From contig JASJCI010000013.1 of assembly GCA_030066085.1 (NCBI GenBank), positions 22,645 through 86,644 on the forward strand: 64,000 nucleotides of DNA, written 5' to 3'. This document shows positions 34,839 to 44,212 of the stretch, one piece after another. The DNA comes from Gammaproteobacteria bacterium (GTDB taxonomy: Bacteria > Pseudomonadota > Gammaproteobacteria > GCA-001735895). The notes under the pieces were generated by a model that saw only the letters and a program-made list of their open reading frames with translations, was not told the DNA's origin and made no database searches. Positions within the stretch are counted from its first letter, which is position 1, and each line of letters begins with the position of its first letter. The translations under genes and the position numbers were made by a program.

Positions 34839-36197
34839 TCAAAGGTACCAGTCGTACTCGCGCGGCAGGATATCGCCCATGAACGCGTCGAACTCGGCCT
34901 GTTTCACGTCGGCATAGATCCGCAGATAGTCCTCGCCGAGATAATCGCCGAGTATCTCGGCCGCACGCAGGCTGTCCAGCGCCTGCCACAGCGTCAGCGG
35001 CAGCAGCGGGTCGACCTCGGCGCCGGCATTGCCGGCATGCCTGGCTCCCGGGTCGAGTTGCGCCACGAGTCCGTGATGCACGCCCGCGAGCACCGCCGCG
35101 ACCACGAGGTAGGGATTGGCCTCGGCACCCGCGACGCGATGTTCGATCCGGCGATTCTTGCCGTCGCTCGGTGGTATGCGGAACGCCACCGAACGGTTAT
35201 TCTCGCCCCAGTCGCGGGTTACCGGGGTAAATTCATCGGGTTTGAAACGACGATAGACGTTCAGGTTCGGTGCGAACAACGCCATGGCCTCGCCCATGGT
35301 CGCCTGCAGACCGGCTACCGCCTGCCCCAGCCGCAGGTCACCCTCGCTTTTCGCCGGGTCGAAAATATTGTTACCGTCTTCGTCGAGCAGGCTAAGATGA
35401 ATATGCATGCCGCTGCCCGACTGGTCGGCAAACGGCTTGGACATGAAACTCGCGTCGTAGCCAAGCGAGCGACTCACGCCCTGCACCGCGCGCCGCAACA
35501 GCGCGGCGTGGTCGGCAGCCAGCAGCGCGTCGTCCTGGTGCTGCAGGTTTATCTCGAACTGGGCGGCGCCGTATTCGCTGATCATCGACGTGGTTGGAAT
35601 ATGCTGGGTGCGGCAAGCCGTCTCGATAGCGCCCAGCACCTCGTCGAATTCATCGAGCTTGTCCAGCGACAGTACCTTGCCGCTTGCCTCGCGCTGACCG
35701 CTGCGCGGCGAAACCGCCGGCAACGGCGCGCCGCCGGCGGCGCGCGCGGCATCGAGCAGGTAAAACTCGAGTTCGACCGCCAGCCGCGGCCTGAGCCGCA
35801 GTGACTCGAAACGCTGCAGCACCTTTTTCAGCAGCTGTCGCGGTTCGTACCACAGCGGCTCGCCATCGAGCGAACTGCGGAACTCGCACAGTACCTGCGC
35901 CTTGTGACCGCCGACCCATGGAATCGGCACCAGCGTCCCCGCAATCGCTAGCGCGAACGCGTCGGGATCACCGTCGGAAAACCCGTAACCCATCGGGTCG
36001 TCGGTATTACCCATCACGTCGACCAGCTGCATCGCACCGCATACCGGCGATCCCTGGGAAAACACCGCTTTCATTGCGCTTGCGGGCAGTCGTTTGCCGA
36101 TCGCGTTGGCGCACAGATCCATGATCAACACGTCGAGGTGGGTCACTTCCGGATGCGCGTCGATAAAACGCGCCAGTTCTTTAGCGGTGCCTGTCAT
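34839..36197 (-). CDS. Glutamine synthetase family protein (gamma-glutamylpolyamine synthetase-like)
   Basis: 452 aa. Glutamine synthetase folds are marked by the Glu motif in VELEFYLLD, GAAQFEINLQH, the ATP-loop SGSGMHIHLSLLDEDG, and NRSVAFRIPP with RIEHRVAGAEANPYLV. The sequence type resembles PuuA/GlnT, ligating glutamate to putrescine or other amines, rather than the nitrogen-assimilating GlnA. No other puu genes are in the window. It converges with the DksA-type gene and lies 3 bp after the second YrbL-type gene, which suggests one transcript. Confidence 0.88.
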   Translation of the reverse strand: MTGTAKELARFIDAHPEVTHLDVLIMDLCANAIGKRLPASAMKAVFSQGSPVCGAMQLVDVMGNTDDPMGYGFSDGDPDAFALAIAGTLVPIPWVGGHKAQVLCEFRSSLDGEPLWYEPRQLLKKVLQRFESLRLRPRLAVELEFYLLDAARAAGGAPLPAVSPRSGQREASGKVLSLDKLDEFDEVLGAIETACRTQHIPTTSMISEYGAAQFEINLQHQDDALLAADHAALLRRAVQGVSRSLGYDASFMSKPFADQSGSGMHIHLSLLDEDGNNIFDPAKSEGDLRLGQAVAGLQATMGEAMALFAPNLNVYRRFKPDEFTPVTRDWGENNRSVAFRIPPSDGKNRRIEHRVAGAEANPYLVVAAVLAGVHHGLVAQLDPGARHAGNAGAEVDPLLPLTLWQALDSLRAAEILGDYLGEDYLRIYADVKQAEFDAFMGDILPREYDWYL

Positions 36198-36200
36198 GCT

Positions 36201-36833
36201 TCATCCCGTTCTGCGGTAAGCGGCTGCGAGTGGCCTCGGGCTGACACCACCGGCCGCGATCATTTCATCCGAGTGGATCTTGAGCTGGCGCATGAACCGC
36301 TGCCAGCGGCGATTGATCTTGCTGTCCGACACGGAGCGAAACACGTCGAACCAGTTGATCGCGCTGTGATTGCCGAGCCCGTCGATAACCACGAGCTGCG
36401 CTCGGTCGGGCGACAGTCGTTGAAACAATACGTTGGTACGGCGCAGGTCCTCGCTGAACACGACCTGGTTTGCGAGCAGGTATTGCTTCAGTTCATCGAG
36501 ATAGGGGTAAAACTCTTCCACCGGGTAGCCGCGCTCGAAGTACCAGTACAGCGAATTCGAAACTTCGCCATCGTAATCGACAATCAGGTCGGTGACGAAA
36601 CCCTCCCCGAGGTTGGTCGTGACCTTGCCGTAATAACGCGGCAGCTGGCTGTAGTCGGTAGCCTTGCGGCGCGCAAGGCGCCGGTAAAGCTCGAGCTCGC
36701 GGCGCGTTTGCTTGTTGCTGCTGCCCTTTTGCAGCTTGATGATCTTGCCCGGGTCATCGGGATGCCGGTAGCAGATACGTTCCTGGCCTTCGCCGATCGG
36801 CTCACCGGTGATCTGAATTGTTTTCTGCTTCAT
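36201..36833 (-). CDS. YrbL-type kinase-fold protein (second copy)
   Basis: 210 aa from the ATG at 36833; this trims 17 codons of the open frame. It has the same layout as the copy at 29437: EPIGEGQERICYRHPDDPGKIIK at the N-terminus, FSEDLRRTNVLFQ with LVVIDGLGN near residues 135-165. The His of the HxD motif is Glu-preceded Ser here (SED), whereas Asp, Asn and the second Asp are kept. It sits next to a glutamine-synthetase-like gene at the far end of the LPS region. Substrate unknown. Confidence 0.85.
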   Translation of the reverse strand: MKQKTIQITGEPIGEGQERICYRHPDDPGKIIKLQKGSSNKQTRRELELYRRLARRKATDYSQLPRYYGKVTTNLGEGFVTDLIVDYDGEVSNSLYWYFERGYPVEEFYPYLDELKQYLLANQVVFSEDLRRTNVLFQRLSPDRAQLVVIDGLGNHSAINWFDVFRSVSDSKINRRWQRFMRQLKIHSDEMIAAGGVSPRPLAAAYRRTG

Positions 36834-36908
36834 CTGCCTGGCGTGGAAACCACGGTACCCGCCCGCTCGCTGTTGTATCCTCAACGGGCTTTGTAATACC
36901 CTTGATGC

Positions 36909-37718
36909 ATGCCGCTCAGCCAGCAGGAAATCGAAACCTACCAGCGCGACGGCCTGGTCGTTCCCGCCGCATTTCAGCTATCGCGGGCGGTCCTGGCACG
37001 CATCGACGCGCTGTATCGAAAGCTGCTCGCCGACAACCAGGGCAACCCGGATTTTAGCGCCGATTTCATCCTCGGGCCACACCTCGACGCGGGCGGCGCC
37101 TACGGGGTCAAGGGCGATCCCGCCTGGCTCGAGTTCGCGCGTATCCCGCAAATACTCGACATGGTCGAGCAATTGATCGGTGAAGATTTCATCCTCTGGG
37201 GCATGACCATCTTCGGTAAACCGGCACACAACGGCAAGGCAACGCCGTGGCACCAGGACGGTGATTATTATCCCATCGAGCCGCTGGAGACGCTGACCGT
37301 CTGGATCTCGCTCGACGGCTCGACACCGGAGCAAGGTTGCATGCGCTTTATTCCGGGCTCGCATCGCGATCACCGGATCTACTCCCACCACTTCGAACAC
37401 CGTGACGATTACACCCTGGCGCAGGTGATCGACGACGACCAGGTCGACCTGTCGAGCGCGCGCGATGTCGTGCTGCAGCCAGGACAAATCTCGCTGCACG
37501 ACGTTTACCTCGTACATGGTTCCGAAGCCAATCGCTCCGACCGCCGCCGCATGGGGCTGGTGTTGCGCATCATGCCGGCAACGAGCTTCTACAATCACGA
37601 CAGCGGCAAGCTCAAGGAAGACGCCGGGTCCTCGCACGGTTACTCGAACCGCGCGCTGTTCCTGCTGCGCGGACAGGATCGTAGCGGACGCAACGACTTT
37701 TTCCGGGGGCACGCCTGA
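36909..37718 (+). CDS. Phytanoyl-CoA dioxygenase (PhyH) family protein
   Basis: 269 aa Fe(II)/2-oxoglutarate oxygenase. The iron ligands are the HxD pair in WHQDGDYYPIE (near residue 115) and a distal His in VYLVHGSEANRSDRRR (near residue 205), with the following Arg for 2-oxoglutarate. PhyH-type bacterial enzymes hydroxylate diverse small molecules, including ectoine and aminophosphonates. The stop is one base before the ATG of a ProC-like reductase, so the two act together. Substrate not deducible. Confidence 0.88.
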   Translation: MPLSQQEIETYQRDGLVVPAAFQLSRAVLARIDALYRKLLADNQGNPDFSADFILGPHLDAGGAYGVKGDPAWLEFARIPQILDMVEQLIGEDFILWGMTIFGKPAHNGKATPWHQDGDYYPIEPLETLTVWISLDGSTPEQGCMRFIPGSHRDHRIYSHHFEHRDDYTLAQVIDDDQVDLSSARDVVLQPGQISLHDVYLVHGSEANRSDRRRMGLVLRIMPATSFYNHDSGKLKEDAGSSHGYSNRALFLLRGQDRSGRNDFFRGHA

Positions 37719-37719
37719 C

Positions 37720-38490
37720 ATGTCACGCATCGGCTTTATCGGCGTCGGCGAACTGGCCCGCTACACGATCAGGGGCTGGCGCCGCGGCGGTTACGAGAAA
37801 CGCATAAACCTGAGTCCGCGCAACGCGCAAAACGCGGCCGAACTGGCACGGGATCATGCCTGCGACGTCATGCCCGACAACCAGTCCGTGGTCGACAGCA
37901 GCGACCTGGTGTTTCTCGCCACGCGACCCGAGGACTGTTTCGATGCACTGGCCGGGCTGGATTTTCGGCCCGACCAGGTCCTGGTCAGCGCGGTTGCCGG
38001 GGTCGCCAGCGACCGTTTGCGCGATTCTTTGACGAACAGCGCGCTGAAAATCGTGCGCGTCATGCCGGTCAGTAGCGCGCAGGCCGGCTACAGCCCGACC
38101 CTGGTCTATCCCCGTCACCAGCCTGTTTGCGACCTGTTCGATCGCTGCGGTCGCGCAATCGCGGTCGAGCAGGAGCGACAGTTCGACCAGGGCACCATCC
38201 TCGCCTGCGTCTACTCCTGGTATTTCGCGTTGTTCGATCGCCTCGTCGAAGCCACCGGCGGTGATGACCTGCCGGCCGAGCTGGCGGCCGAACTGGTCGT
38301 CGGCATGGCGCGCGGCGCGGCTGACCTGGCCCTGTCGCGTCCGACGGACAGGCCCGGCGACATCGCCGACGAGATCGCGACCCCGGGCACCTATTCGCGC
38401 CTTGGCCTCGACCTGCTGCGCGACGAAGCGGCCTTCGATGCCTGGCAACGGGCCTGCGACCTGCTGCGATCTCGCCTGGCGACGGATTGA
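37720..38490 (+). CDS. Pyrroline-5-carboxylate reductase-like NAD(P)-binding protein
   Basis: 256 aa. The N-terminal Rossmann motif is IGFIGVGELA, followed by LSPRNAQNAAELA and VFLATRPEDC, then a helical C-terminal dimerisation domain with the ProC-like GMARGAADLAL. It is a divergent relative of ProC rather than the housekeeping enzyme: the ProC core GASPAYVF-like motif is not evident. Coupling with the PhyH gene suggests that it reduces or oxidises an imine or hydroxy product of that dioxygenase. Confidence 0.78.
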   Translation: MSRIGFIGVGELARYTIRGWRRGGYEKRINLSPRNAQNAAELARDHACDVMPDNQSVVDSSDLVFLATRPEDCFDALAGLDFRPDQVLVSAVAGVASDRLRDSLTNSALKIVRVMPVSSAQAGYSPTLVYPRHQPVCDLFDRCGRAIAVEQERQFDQGTILACVYSWYFALFDRLVEATGGDDLPAELAAELVVGMARGAADLALSRPTDRPGDIADEIATPGTYSRLGLDLLRDEAAFDAWQRACDLLRSRLATD

Positions 38491-38562
38491 TTTACCCTTT
38501 TGACCGATGTTTTGCGCCGTTATGACTGAATTTTTCCCGCGCTGAGGCGGTCGAAGACACGC

Positions 38563-38928
38563 ATGCAGACATCAAAATTCATTCGCTGGCACGAAAAACA
38601 GCTGTATTTGAGCTTTGCCTGGTTGCTGAGCTGCCTGCTGTGCGGCTTCCTGTTCGCCACGGTCGTCGAATACGTCGCCAAGTACGCAGCGGGGATATTT
38701 ACGATTTTGTCCCTGCTCGGTCTCTACGTTATCGGCATTGCCGCAATCGAGCTGTTTCGTCGCTTCTGGATGCAGTTTTCCTTCGCCCAGTTCTGCTCCA
38801 GTTCCGCTACCTGCAAGAGCTGCGGCAGCTACGGCCTGTTCGACGTGCGCCGGGAAACCTGGCCGATTTACGCGCGCTGCGACAAGTGCGGCTACAGCTG
38901 GGTCATCGGTAGCGAGGATGACGAGTAA
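38563..38928 (+). CDS. Small membrane protein with zinc ribbon
   Basis: 121 aa. Two hydrophobic segments (about residues 15-37 and 42-63) are followed by a C-terminal CKSC...CDKC zinc-ribbon-like motif at about residues 84-111. The protein is not recognised as a named family. The charged tail after the ribbon would be cytoplasmic if both helices form a hairpin. It stands alone between the ProC-like gene and the deacetylase-like gene. Confidence 0.7.
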   Translation: MQTSKFIRWHEKQLYLSFAWLLSCLLCGFLFATVVEYVAKYAAGIFTILSLLGLYVIGIAAIELFRRFWMQFSFAQFCSSSATCKSCGSYGLFDVRRETWPIYARCDKCGYSWVIGSEDDE

Positions 38929-39080
38929 TTTCGCACCGCGGGCGATGACAGGGATCGCATTCGCGACCAGCGGGTCGAGCGACGCAAACGGTTGCGGGCA
39001 AGCAGCCCGGTTAAGACGCGGACTCGCATGGGCTGCGCGGAGTTCTGTACCCTGGCGCCAGTATCCTCGCCGGGCACGTC

Positions 39081-40043
39081 ATGGCCGCTAGCGACACCTG
39101 TATCTACCTCGGCCAGGCACTGGCCGACTACGGCTTCAGGGACGGGCACCCGCTCGGCCCGCAAAGACACGATGCGTTCAAGACCGAGTTGCTCGCGCGC
39201 GGCCTCGATCGGCAGGTGGTGGTGCAGCAGCCGGTCGCCGCCGGCACCGATATCATTCGCCTGTTCCACACCGCGGATTACGTCGACAGGGTACGTGATT
39301 TCTCCGGCAGCGGTCGGGGTTACCTCGACGGTGGCGACACACCCGCCTTCACCGGCATGTTCGAAGCCGCCAGCCACGTGGCCGGGTCGGTAACCGATGC
39401 AATCGACCGCATCATGCGCGGTGAATTCAGGCGCGCGTTTTCGCCGATCGCCGGGCTGCACCACGCGCGCCGGCACCTGGCCGCCGGTTTCTGCGTATTC
39501 AACGACTGCGGCATCGCGATCGAGTACCTGCGCGCGCAGTACGGAATCCGGCGCGTGGCCTACATCGACATCGACGCGCATCACGGCGATGGCGTTTTCT
39601 ACAGCTTCGAGGACGATCCCGACCTGCTGTTCGCCGATATTCACCAGGACGGGCGCACGCTGTATCCGGGCACCGGCTTCGTCAACGAGACCGGCATCGG
39701 CGCCGCCAGGGGAACCAAGCTCAATATCCCGGTAGCGCCATTTTCCGACGACCGTGTATTCCACGCGGCCTGGCCGCGGGTAGAGGATTACCTGCGCAGC
39801 CACGAACCCGAATTCATCCTGCTGCAGTGCGGCGTCGACAGTATCAAGGGCGATCCGATTACCAACATGGAGTTCAGTCCGGCAGCACATGCGCACGCGG
39901 CGGCGCGTCTGCGTGACCTGGCCGACGAATACTGCGACGGACGCATGCTGGGCATGGGTGGCGGCGGATACAATCATGCGAATATCGCCCGCGGCTGGAC
40001 CGCCGTGGTCGAATCGATGGCGCAGGCCCGGGACCAGGACTAG
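39081..40043 (+). CDS. Histone deacetylase family / acetylpolyamine amidohydrolase-type protein
   Basis: 320 aa. The catalytic signatures of the arginase-deacetylase fold are all present: the tandem His in GLHHARRHLAAGFCVFND, zinc-binding DIDAHHGDGVF, LQCGVDSIKGDP (Asp), and the late Tyr in MGGGGYNHANIARGW. Substrates in bacteria include acetylated polyamines, acetoin-pathway proteins (AcuC) and other small amides. The ATG at 39081 opens on the family start. It converges with the DUF1840 gene. Confidence 0.88.
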   Translation: MAASDTCIYLGQALADYGFRDGHPLGPQRHDAFKTELLARGLDRQVVVQQPVAAGTDIIRLFHTADYVDRVRDFSGSGRGYLDGGDTPAFTGMFEAASHVAGSVTDAIDRIMRGEFRRAFSPIAGLHHARRHLAAGFCVFNDCGIAIEYLRAQYGIRRVAYIDIDAHHGDGVFYSFEDDPDLLFADIHQDGRTLYPGTGFVNETGIGAARGTKLNIPVAPFSDDRVFHAAWPRVEDYLRSHEPEFILLQCGVDSIKGDPITNMEFSPAAHAHAAARLRDLADEYCDGRMLGMGGGGYNHANIARGWTAVVESMAQARDQD

Positions 40044-40048
40044 ACGTC

Positions 40049-40064
40049 AGCGGCGATCGCCGCT
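40049..40064. repeat. 16-bp perfect palindrome between convergent genes
   Basis: AGCGGCGATCGCCGCT starts 6 bp after the deacetylase-like stop. It contains the octamer GCGATCGC, which is over-represented in some genomes. It has no T-run, so a terminator role is uncertain. Confidence 0.4.
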
Positions 40065-40116
40065 CGAGGTTACCTGCGCCGATCGATAGCAGCCGTTGCC
40101 GCCGAGGATTGACGCG

Positions 40117-40416
40117 CTATTCCCAGGAAACGTATTCGGCGTCCTGCACCGCGGCCTGCAACAGGTCGAGCAGCGGCAGCGCGCGCGTATGCAGGCTGAT
40201 CCTGGGCTGGTCCTCGTCGGTATCGCCGACGTCGTCATCCGCCGGGGATTCCCGCGCCAGCGCCGCGCGCAGGTTGTCGAGCGCCTGCGCGACGTCGCCC
40301 GCATCGATCGCACCGGGCACACGGGTGCCGAAATCCATCATTTCGAGCATGCGCAGGCCGACGTCGCCGAACATCGTGATACTGGCATGCGCCTTGCTCC
40401 GGAAAGTGATCAGCAT
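40117..40416 (-). CDS. DUF1840 domain protein
   Basis: 99 aa from the ATG at 40416, giving M-L-I-T-F-R-S-K-A, the typical start of the family; 29 further codons upstream in the open frame overlap acnA and are discarded. The conserved block SITMFGDVGLRMLEMMDFG is complete. Function unknown; the family is common in beta- and gammaproteobacteria. It lies 8 bp after acnA on the same strand. Confidence 0.85.
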   Translation of the reverse strand: MLITFRSKAHASITMFGDVGLRMLEMMDFGTRVPGAIDAGDVAQALDNLRAALARESPADDDVGDTDEDQPRISLHTRALPLLDLLQAAVQDAEYVSWE

Positions 40417-40424
40417 GACGGCAG

Positions 40425-43058
40425 CTAGCCTCGATCGAGTACGTATTGCAGGATACCGCCTGCCTCGTAGTAGGCGACTTCGTCGCGCGTGTCGATCCGG
40501 CACAGCACGTCGATCGCGAGTACGCTGCCGGTCCGGTCGGTAACCGACAGCTCCAGCTTCTGTCCCGGCTGCAGGCCGCCCTGCATGCCGCTGATCGATA
40601 TCTTTTCGTCACCGCTCAGCTTGAGCTGTTTGCGATCGAACCCGTCGATAAACTGCAGCGGCAGTACACCCATGCCGATCAGGTTGGAGCGGTGGATACG
40701 CTCGAAGCTTTCGGCAACAACCGCGCGTACGCCGAGCAGGCGCGTACCCTTGGCAGCCCAGTCGCGGCTGGAGCCGGTACCGTACTCCTTGCCGGCAATC
40801 ACGACCAACGGGGTACCCGCCTGCAGGTATCGCATCGCCGCATCGTAGATGCTCAGGCGTTCGCCGCTGGGTACATGACGGGTATAGCCGCCCTCGACGT
40901 CGGGCGTCATTTCGTTACGGATGCGGATGTTGGCGAAAGTGCCGCGCATCATGACTTCGTGGTTGCCGCGGCGCGAACCGTAGGAATTGAAGCCGCTGCG
41001 CTCGATGCCCTTGCCGATCAGGTACTGCCCGGCCGGGCTGTCGACCGCGATCGCGCCGGCCGGCGATATATGATCGGTGGTAATCGAATCACCGAACATG
41101 GCGAGAATAGCGGCATTGACCACCGGCTCGAGCTGGCGGCTGTTGTCGAGGCTGAAGTAAGGAGGATTGCGGATGTAGGTCGACTCGTCGTCCCATGCAT
41201 AGGTGGTGGAGCCATCTACCTCGATGCTGCGCCAGTTGTCGTCACCGGAAAAAACATCGGCGTACTGTTGCTCGAACATGCTTTCGGTGACCTTCATGAC
41301 CTCGTCGGCAATCGCCTGGTTGCTGGGCCAGACATCGCGCAGGTAGACCGGCTGGCCGTCGCTGCCGGTACCCAGCGGCTCGCTGGTGAGATCGACCGCG
41401 GTGCTGCCGGCAAGCGCGTAAGCTACCACCAGCGGCGGTGACGCGAGCCAGTTGGCCTTGACCCGCTGGTGAATGCGCCCCTCGAAATTACGATTGCCTG
41501 ACAGTACGCTGGCCACCGTCAGCTGGCCGTCGACGACCTGTTGCTCGATCTGCGCCGGCAGCGGCCCTGAATTGCCGATACAGGTAGTGCAGCCGTAGCC
41601 GACCAGGTTGAAGCCGATAGCGTCGAGTTCCTGCTGTAAACCGGTCGCCTCGAGGTACTCGGTGACAACCTTGGAACCCGGCGCAAGCGATGTCTTGACC
41701 CACGGCCGGGTCGACAGGCCACGCGCACGAGCATTGCGCGCGAGCAGTCCCGCCGCCATCATGACCTTCGGGTTGGAAGTGTTGGTGCACGACGTAATCG
41801 CGGCAATCACGACGTCACCATCACGCAGGGTTTCGTCCGCATCGCGCCCACCGTCGCTGGCGGCGCCGATGAGCGACTCGGTCGCGACCTTGATCCCCGA
41901 CAGCGAGACGCGGTCCTGCGGCCGTTTCGGGCCCGCCAGCGAGGCTTCCACCGAGTCGAGCTCGAGGGTGAGCACGCTGCTGAACTCGGGATCCGGGGTA
42001 TCCGCCTCGTACCACATTCCCTGCGCGCGGCAATAGGCTTCGACCAGCGCCAGGCTTGCCTGGTCGCGGCCGGTCAGCTGCAGGTAGCGCAGGGTTTCGT
42101 TATCGATCGGAAAGAAACCGCAGGTGGCACCGTATTCCGGCGCCATGTTGGCCAGCGTGGCCCGATCGGCCAGCGGCAAGTCGGCCAGGCCCTCGCCGAA
42201 AAACTCGACGAACTTGCCGACCACGCCATGCTCGCGCAGCATCTGGGTTACCGTCAGCACCAGGTCCGTGGCGGTGATCCCCTCGCGCAGGCGGCCGCTG
42301 AACTGGAAACCGACCACCTCCGGGATCAGCAGCGAAATCGGCTGACCGAGCATACCGGCCTCGGCCTCGATACCGCCCACGCCCCAGCCGAGCACGCCGA
42401 GGCCGTTGATCATGGTGGTGTGCGAATCGGTACCGACGAGGGTATCGGGGAAGGCGTAGGTTTTGCCGTCGGTCTCGGTCGTCCATACCGCGCGCGCGAG
42501 GTATTCGAGGTTGACCTGGTGGCAGATGCCGGTGCCGGGCGGCACGACGCGAAAGTTGTCGAAGGCAGATGCGCCCCACTTGAGGAAGCGGTAGCGCTCG
42601 TCGTTACGCCTGACTTCGAGCGCGACGTTGGCCTCGAACGCGCCGGGCGTCGCGAATTCGTCGACCATGACAGAATGGTCGATGACCAGGTCGATCGGTA
42701 TTTGCGGATTGATGCGGCCGGGGTCCTTCCCGGCGGCATCGCGCATCGCGGCCAGGTCGACCACCGCGGGTACCCCGGTCAGGTCCTGCATCAGTACCCG
42801 GCTCGGCCGAAACGCGATCTCGCGCTCCGATCGCCGCTGCGCCAGCCATTCACCAAAGGCACGAATGTCGCCGGCAGCGTCTTCGCCGCCGCACTCGAAG
42901 CGCAGGATGTTCTCCAGCAGCACCTTGAGCGAGTAAGGCAGGCGACGGATTTCCGGCAGCTCGTTCGCGGCCAGCTTTTCGAGACTGTAGTAGTGGTAGG
43001 TGCGACCGCCCAGTTCCAGGGTAGAGAGGGTGTCGAAGCTGTTACTTCCGGGTTTCAT
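40425..43058 (-). CDS. acnA: Aconitate hydratase A
   Basis: 877 aa, interconverting citrate and isocitrate in the TCA cycle. The [4Fe-4S] cysteines are in AITSCTNTSNP and GYGCTTCIGNSG, and the substrate-binding GKEYGTGSSRDWAAKG and the QDLTGVPAVVDLAAMRDA blocks are clear. GGAGG five bases before the ATG at 43058 sets the start; the seven codons before it are rejected. DUF1840 follows immediately. The IRP1-like AcnA type is typically stress-induced. Confidence 0.97.
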   Translation of the reverse strand: MKPGSNSFDTLSTLELGGRTYHYYSLEKLAANELPEIRRLPYSLKVLLENILRFECGGEDAAGDIRAFGEWLAQRRSEREIAFRPSRVLMQDLTGVPAVVDLAAMRDAAGKDPGRINPQIPIDLVIDHSVMVDEFATPGAFEANVALEVRRNDERYRFLKWGASAFDNFRVVPPGTGICHQVNLEYLARAVWTTETDGKTYAFPDTLVGTDSHTTMINGLGVLGWGVGGIEAEAGMLGQPISLLIPEVVGFQFSGRLREGITATDLVLTVTQMLREHGVVGKFVEFFGEGLADLPLADRATLANMAPEYGATCGFFPIDNETLRYLQLTGRDQASLALVEAYCRAQGMWYEADTPDPEFSSVLTLELDSVEASLAGPKRPQDRVSLSGIKVATESLIGAASDGGRDADETLRDGDVVIAAITSCTNTSNPKVMMAAGLLARNARARGLSTRPWVKTSLAPGSKVVTEYLEATGLQQELDAIGFNLVGYGCTTCIGNSGPLPAQIEQQVVDGQLTVASVLSGNRNFEGRIHQRVKANWLASPPLVVAYALAGSTAVDLTSEPLGTGSDGQPVYLRDVWPSNQAIADEVMKVTESMFEQQYADVFSGDDNWRSIEVDGSTTYAWDDESTYIRNPPYFSLDNSRQLEPVVNAAILAMFGDSITTDHISPAGAIAVDSPAGQYLIGKGIERSGFNSYGSRRGNHEVMMRGTFANIRIRNEMTPDVEGGYTRHVPSGERLSIYDAAMRYLQAGTPLVVIAGKEYGTGSSRDWAAKGTRLLGVRAVVAESFERIHRSNLIGMGVLPLQFIDGFDRKQLKLSGDEKISISGMQGGLQPGQKLELSVTDRTGSVLAIDVLCRIDTRDEVAYYEAGGILQYVLDRG

Positions 43059-43097
43059 AGCGACCTCCGGGGCAGGCAACCGGGTGATTATATCGCG

Positions 43098-44003
43098 TTA
43101 TTCGCAGGTGAAATGGATGACGTTGGGATCATCGAGGTCGACCTTTTTACCGAGACTGATATTACCCGAGCCGAACAGGGTAAATTCCTCGCGGCGCAGG
43201 AAGACGTCCTGCCCCTCGCTGGAACGAATGAAGGTGCCGTTGGTGCTCTGGTCGGTGATGATGAATTTACCGCGGCGATGCTCGATACGCGCGTGGTAGC
43301 GCGAAATCAGGTCGCCCTTGACGACCAGTTCGCAATCCTTGCCGCGGCCCATGGTGTAGGCCGTGGTCTCGGTCGGGATCGAATGTGATTCGCCCGCATA
43401 GTCGAGGGACAGGCTCTTCACCAGGTCGGCGCGCTGGGGATTGGTGAAGCTGCTGGCGGTGGCCATATTGGTGATATCGCCCTCCTGTTCCCACGCAAAC
43501 AGGTAGATATCGAGCTGTTCGTTGCGCCCCTTGACGCGCAGACGGTCGTACGGGCGCATGTTGTTGGACAGCTCGGCACTCTTGATCAGGAACGCGATTT
43601 CCTGGGTACACAGGATCTGGCGCGCCTTGGCCATGCTGGCGATGCGCGCGGCAACGTTGACCGTGTCGCCGAAAATATCGTCGTTTTCGAGGATCGCGCT
43701 GCCATACTGCATGCCGATGCGGATCGATACGCCGATCGTCTCGGGCGAGCGATCGTCCTCCATCGTTTCCTGGATTGCGCGCGCGGCGTAGACCGCCATG
43801 TCGACGTCGGTGAAGAAAACCAGGATTTCATCGCCAATGGTTTTGACCAGCTTGCCGCTGTGGCGGCGCGATATCGAAATCAGCGTATTGAGGGCCTTCG
43901 AGATCCGTTCGCGCGCGAGTTCGTCACCCATGTTCTCGTACATGGCGGTACTACCGGCCACGTCGGCGAACATAACAACGCAATTGATCGTTTCTCGAGC
44001 CAC
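43098..44003 (-). CDS. Class III nucleotide cyclase with C-terminal FHA domain
   Basis: 301 aa from a GTG with AGGGAAA upstream. The cyclase domain (about residues 5-165) keeps the two metal aspartates (Asp14 in FADVAGST and Asp58 in IGDEI), the preceding Lys and the VNVAAR Asn-Arg pair, so it looks active as a homodimer. An FHA domain follows at about residues 205-285 (MGRGKDCELVV, SRYHARIEHR, STNGTF), which binds phosphothreonine. The order cyclase-then-FHA with no membrane segment suggests a cytoplasmic enzyme directed by a Ser/Thr kinase; one such kinase is encoded at 57956. Whether ATP or GTP is used is not clear. Confidence 0.9.
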   Translation of the reverse strand: MARETINCVVMFADVAGSTAMYENMGDELARERISKALNTLISISRRHSGKLVKTIGDEILVFFTDVDMAVYAARAIQETMEDDRSPETIGVSIRIGMQYGSAILENDDIFGDTVNVAARIASMAKARQILCTQEIAFLIKSAELSNNMRPYDRLRVKGRNEQLDIYLFAWEQEGDITNMATASSFTNPQRADLVKSLSLDYAGESHSIPTETTAYTMGRGKDCELVVKGDLISRYHARIEHRRGKFIITDQSTNGTFIRSSEGQDVFLRREEFTLFGSGNISLGKKVDLDDPNVIHFTCE

Positions 44004-44212
44004 TAAACAGTTTCCCTGGCGATCCCGCGGCAGCTCATTGCCGGCTTCCGGATACCGCCCAGCCGCGACATTCGGACAAGATCAAGTTTATTGCTTTCGG
44101 AATCATTCGGAAGCGACGTCCCGTTAGCCTGCGAGTCTATCACGCCCGATCCAGCGCTTCCTTAAGTTTATATAGCATCTTACTGAAAAATATGAAATTT
44201 CGATAGGCCCGA

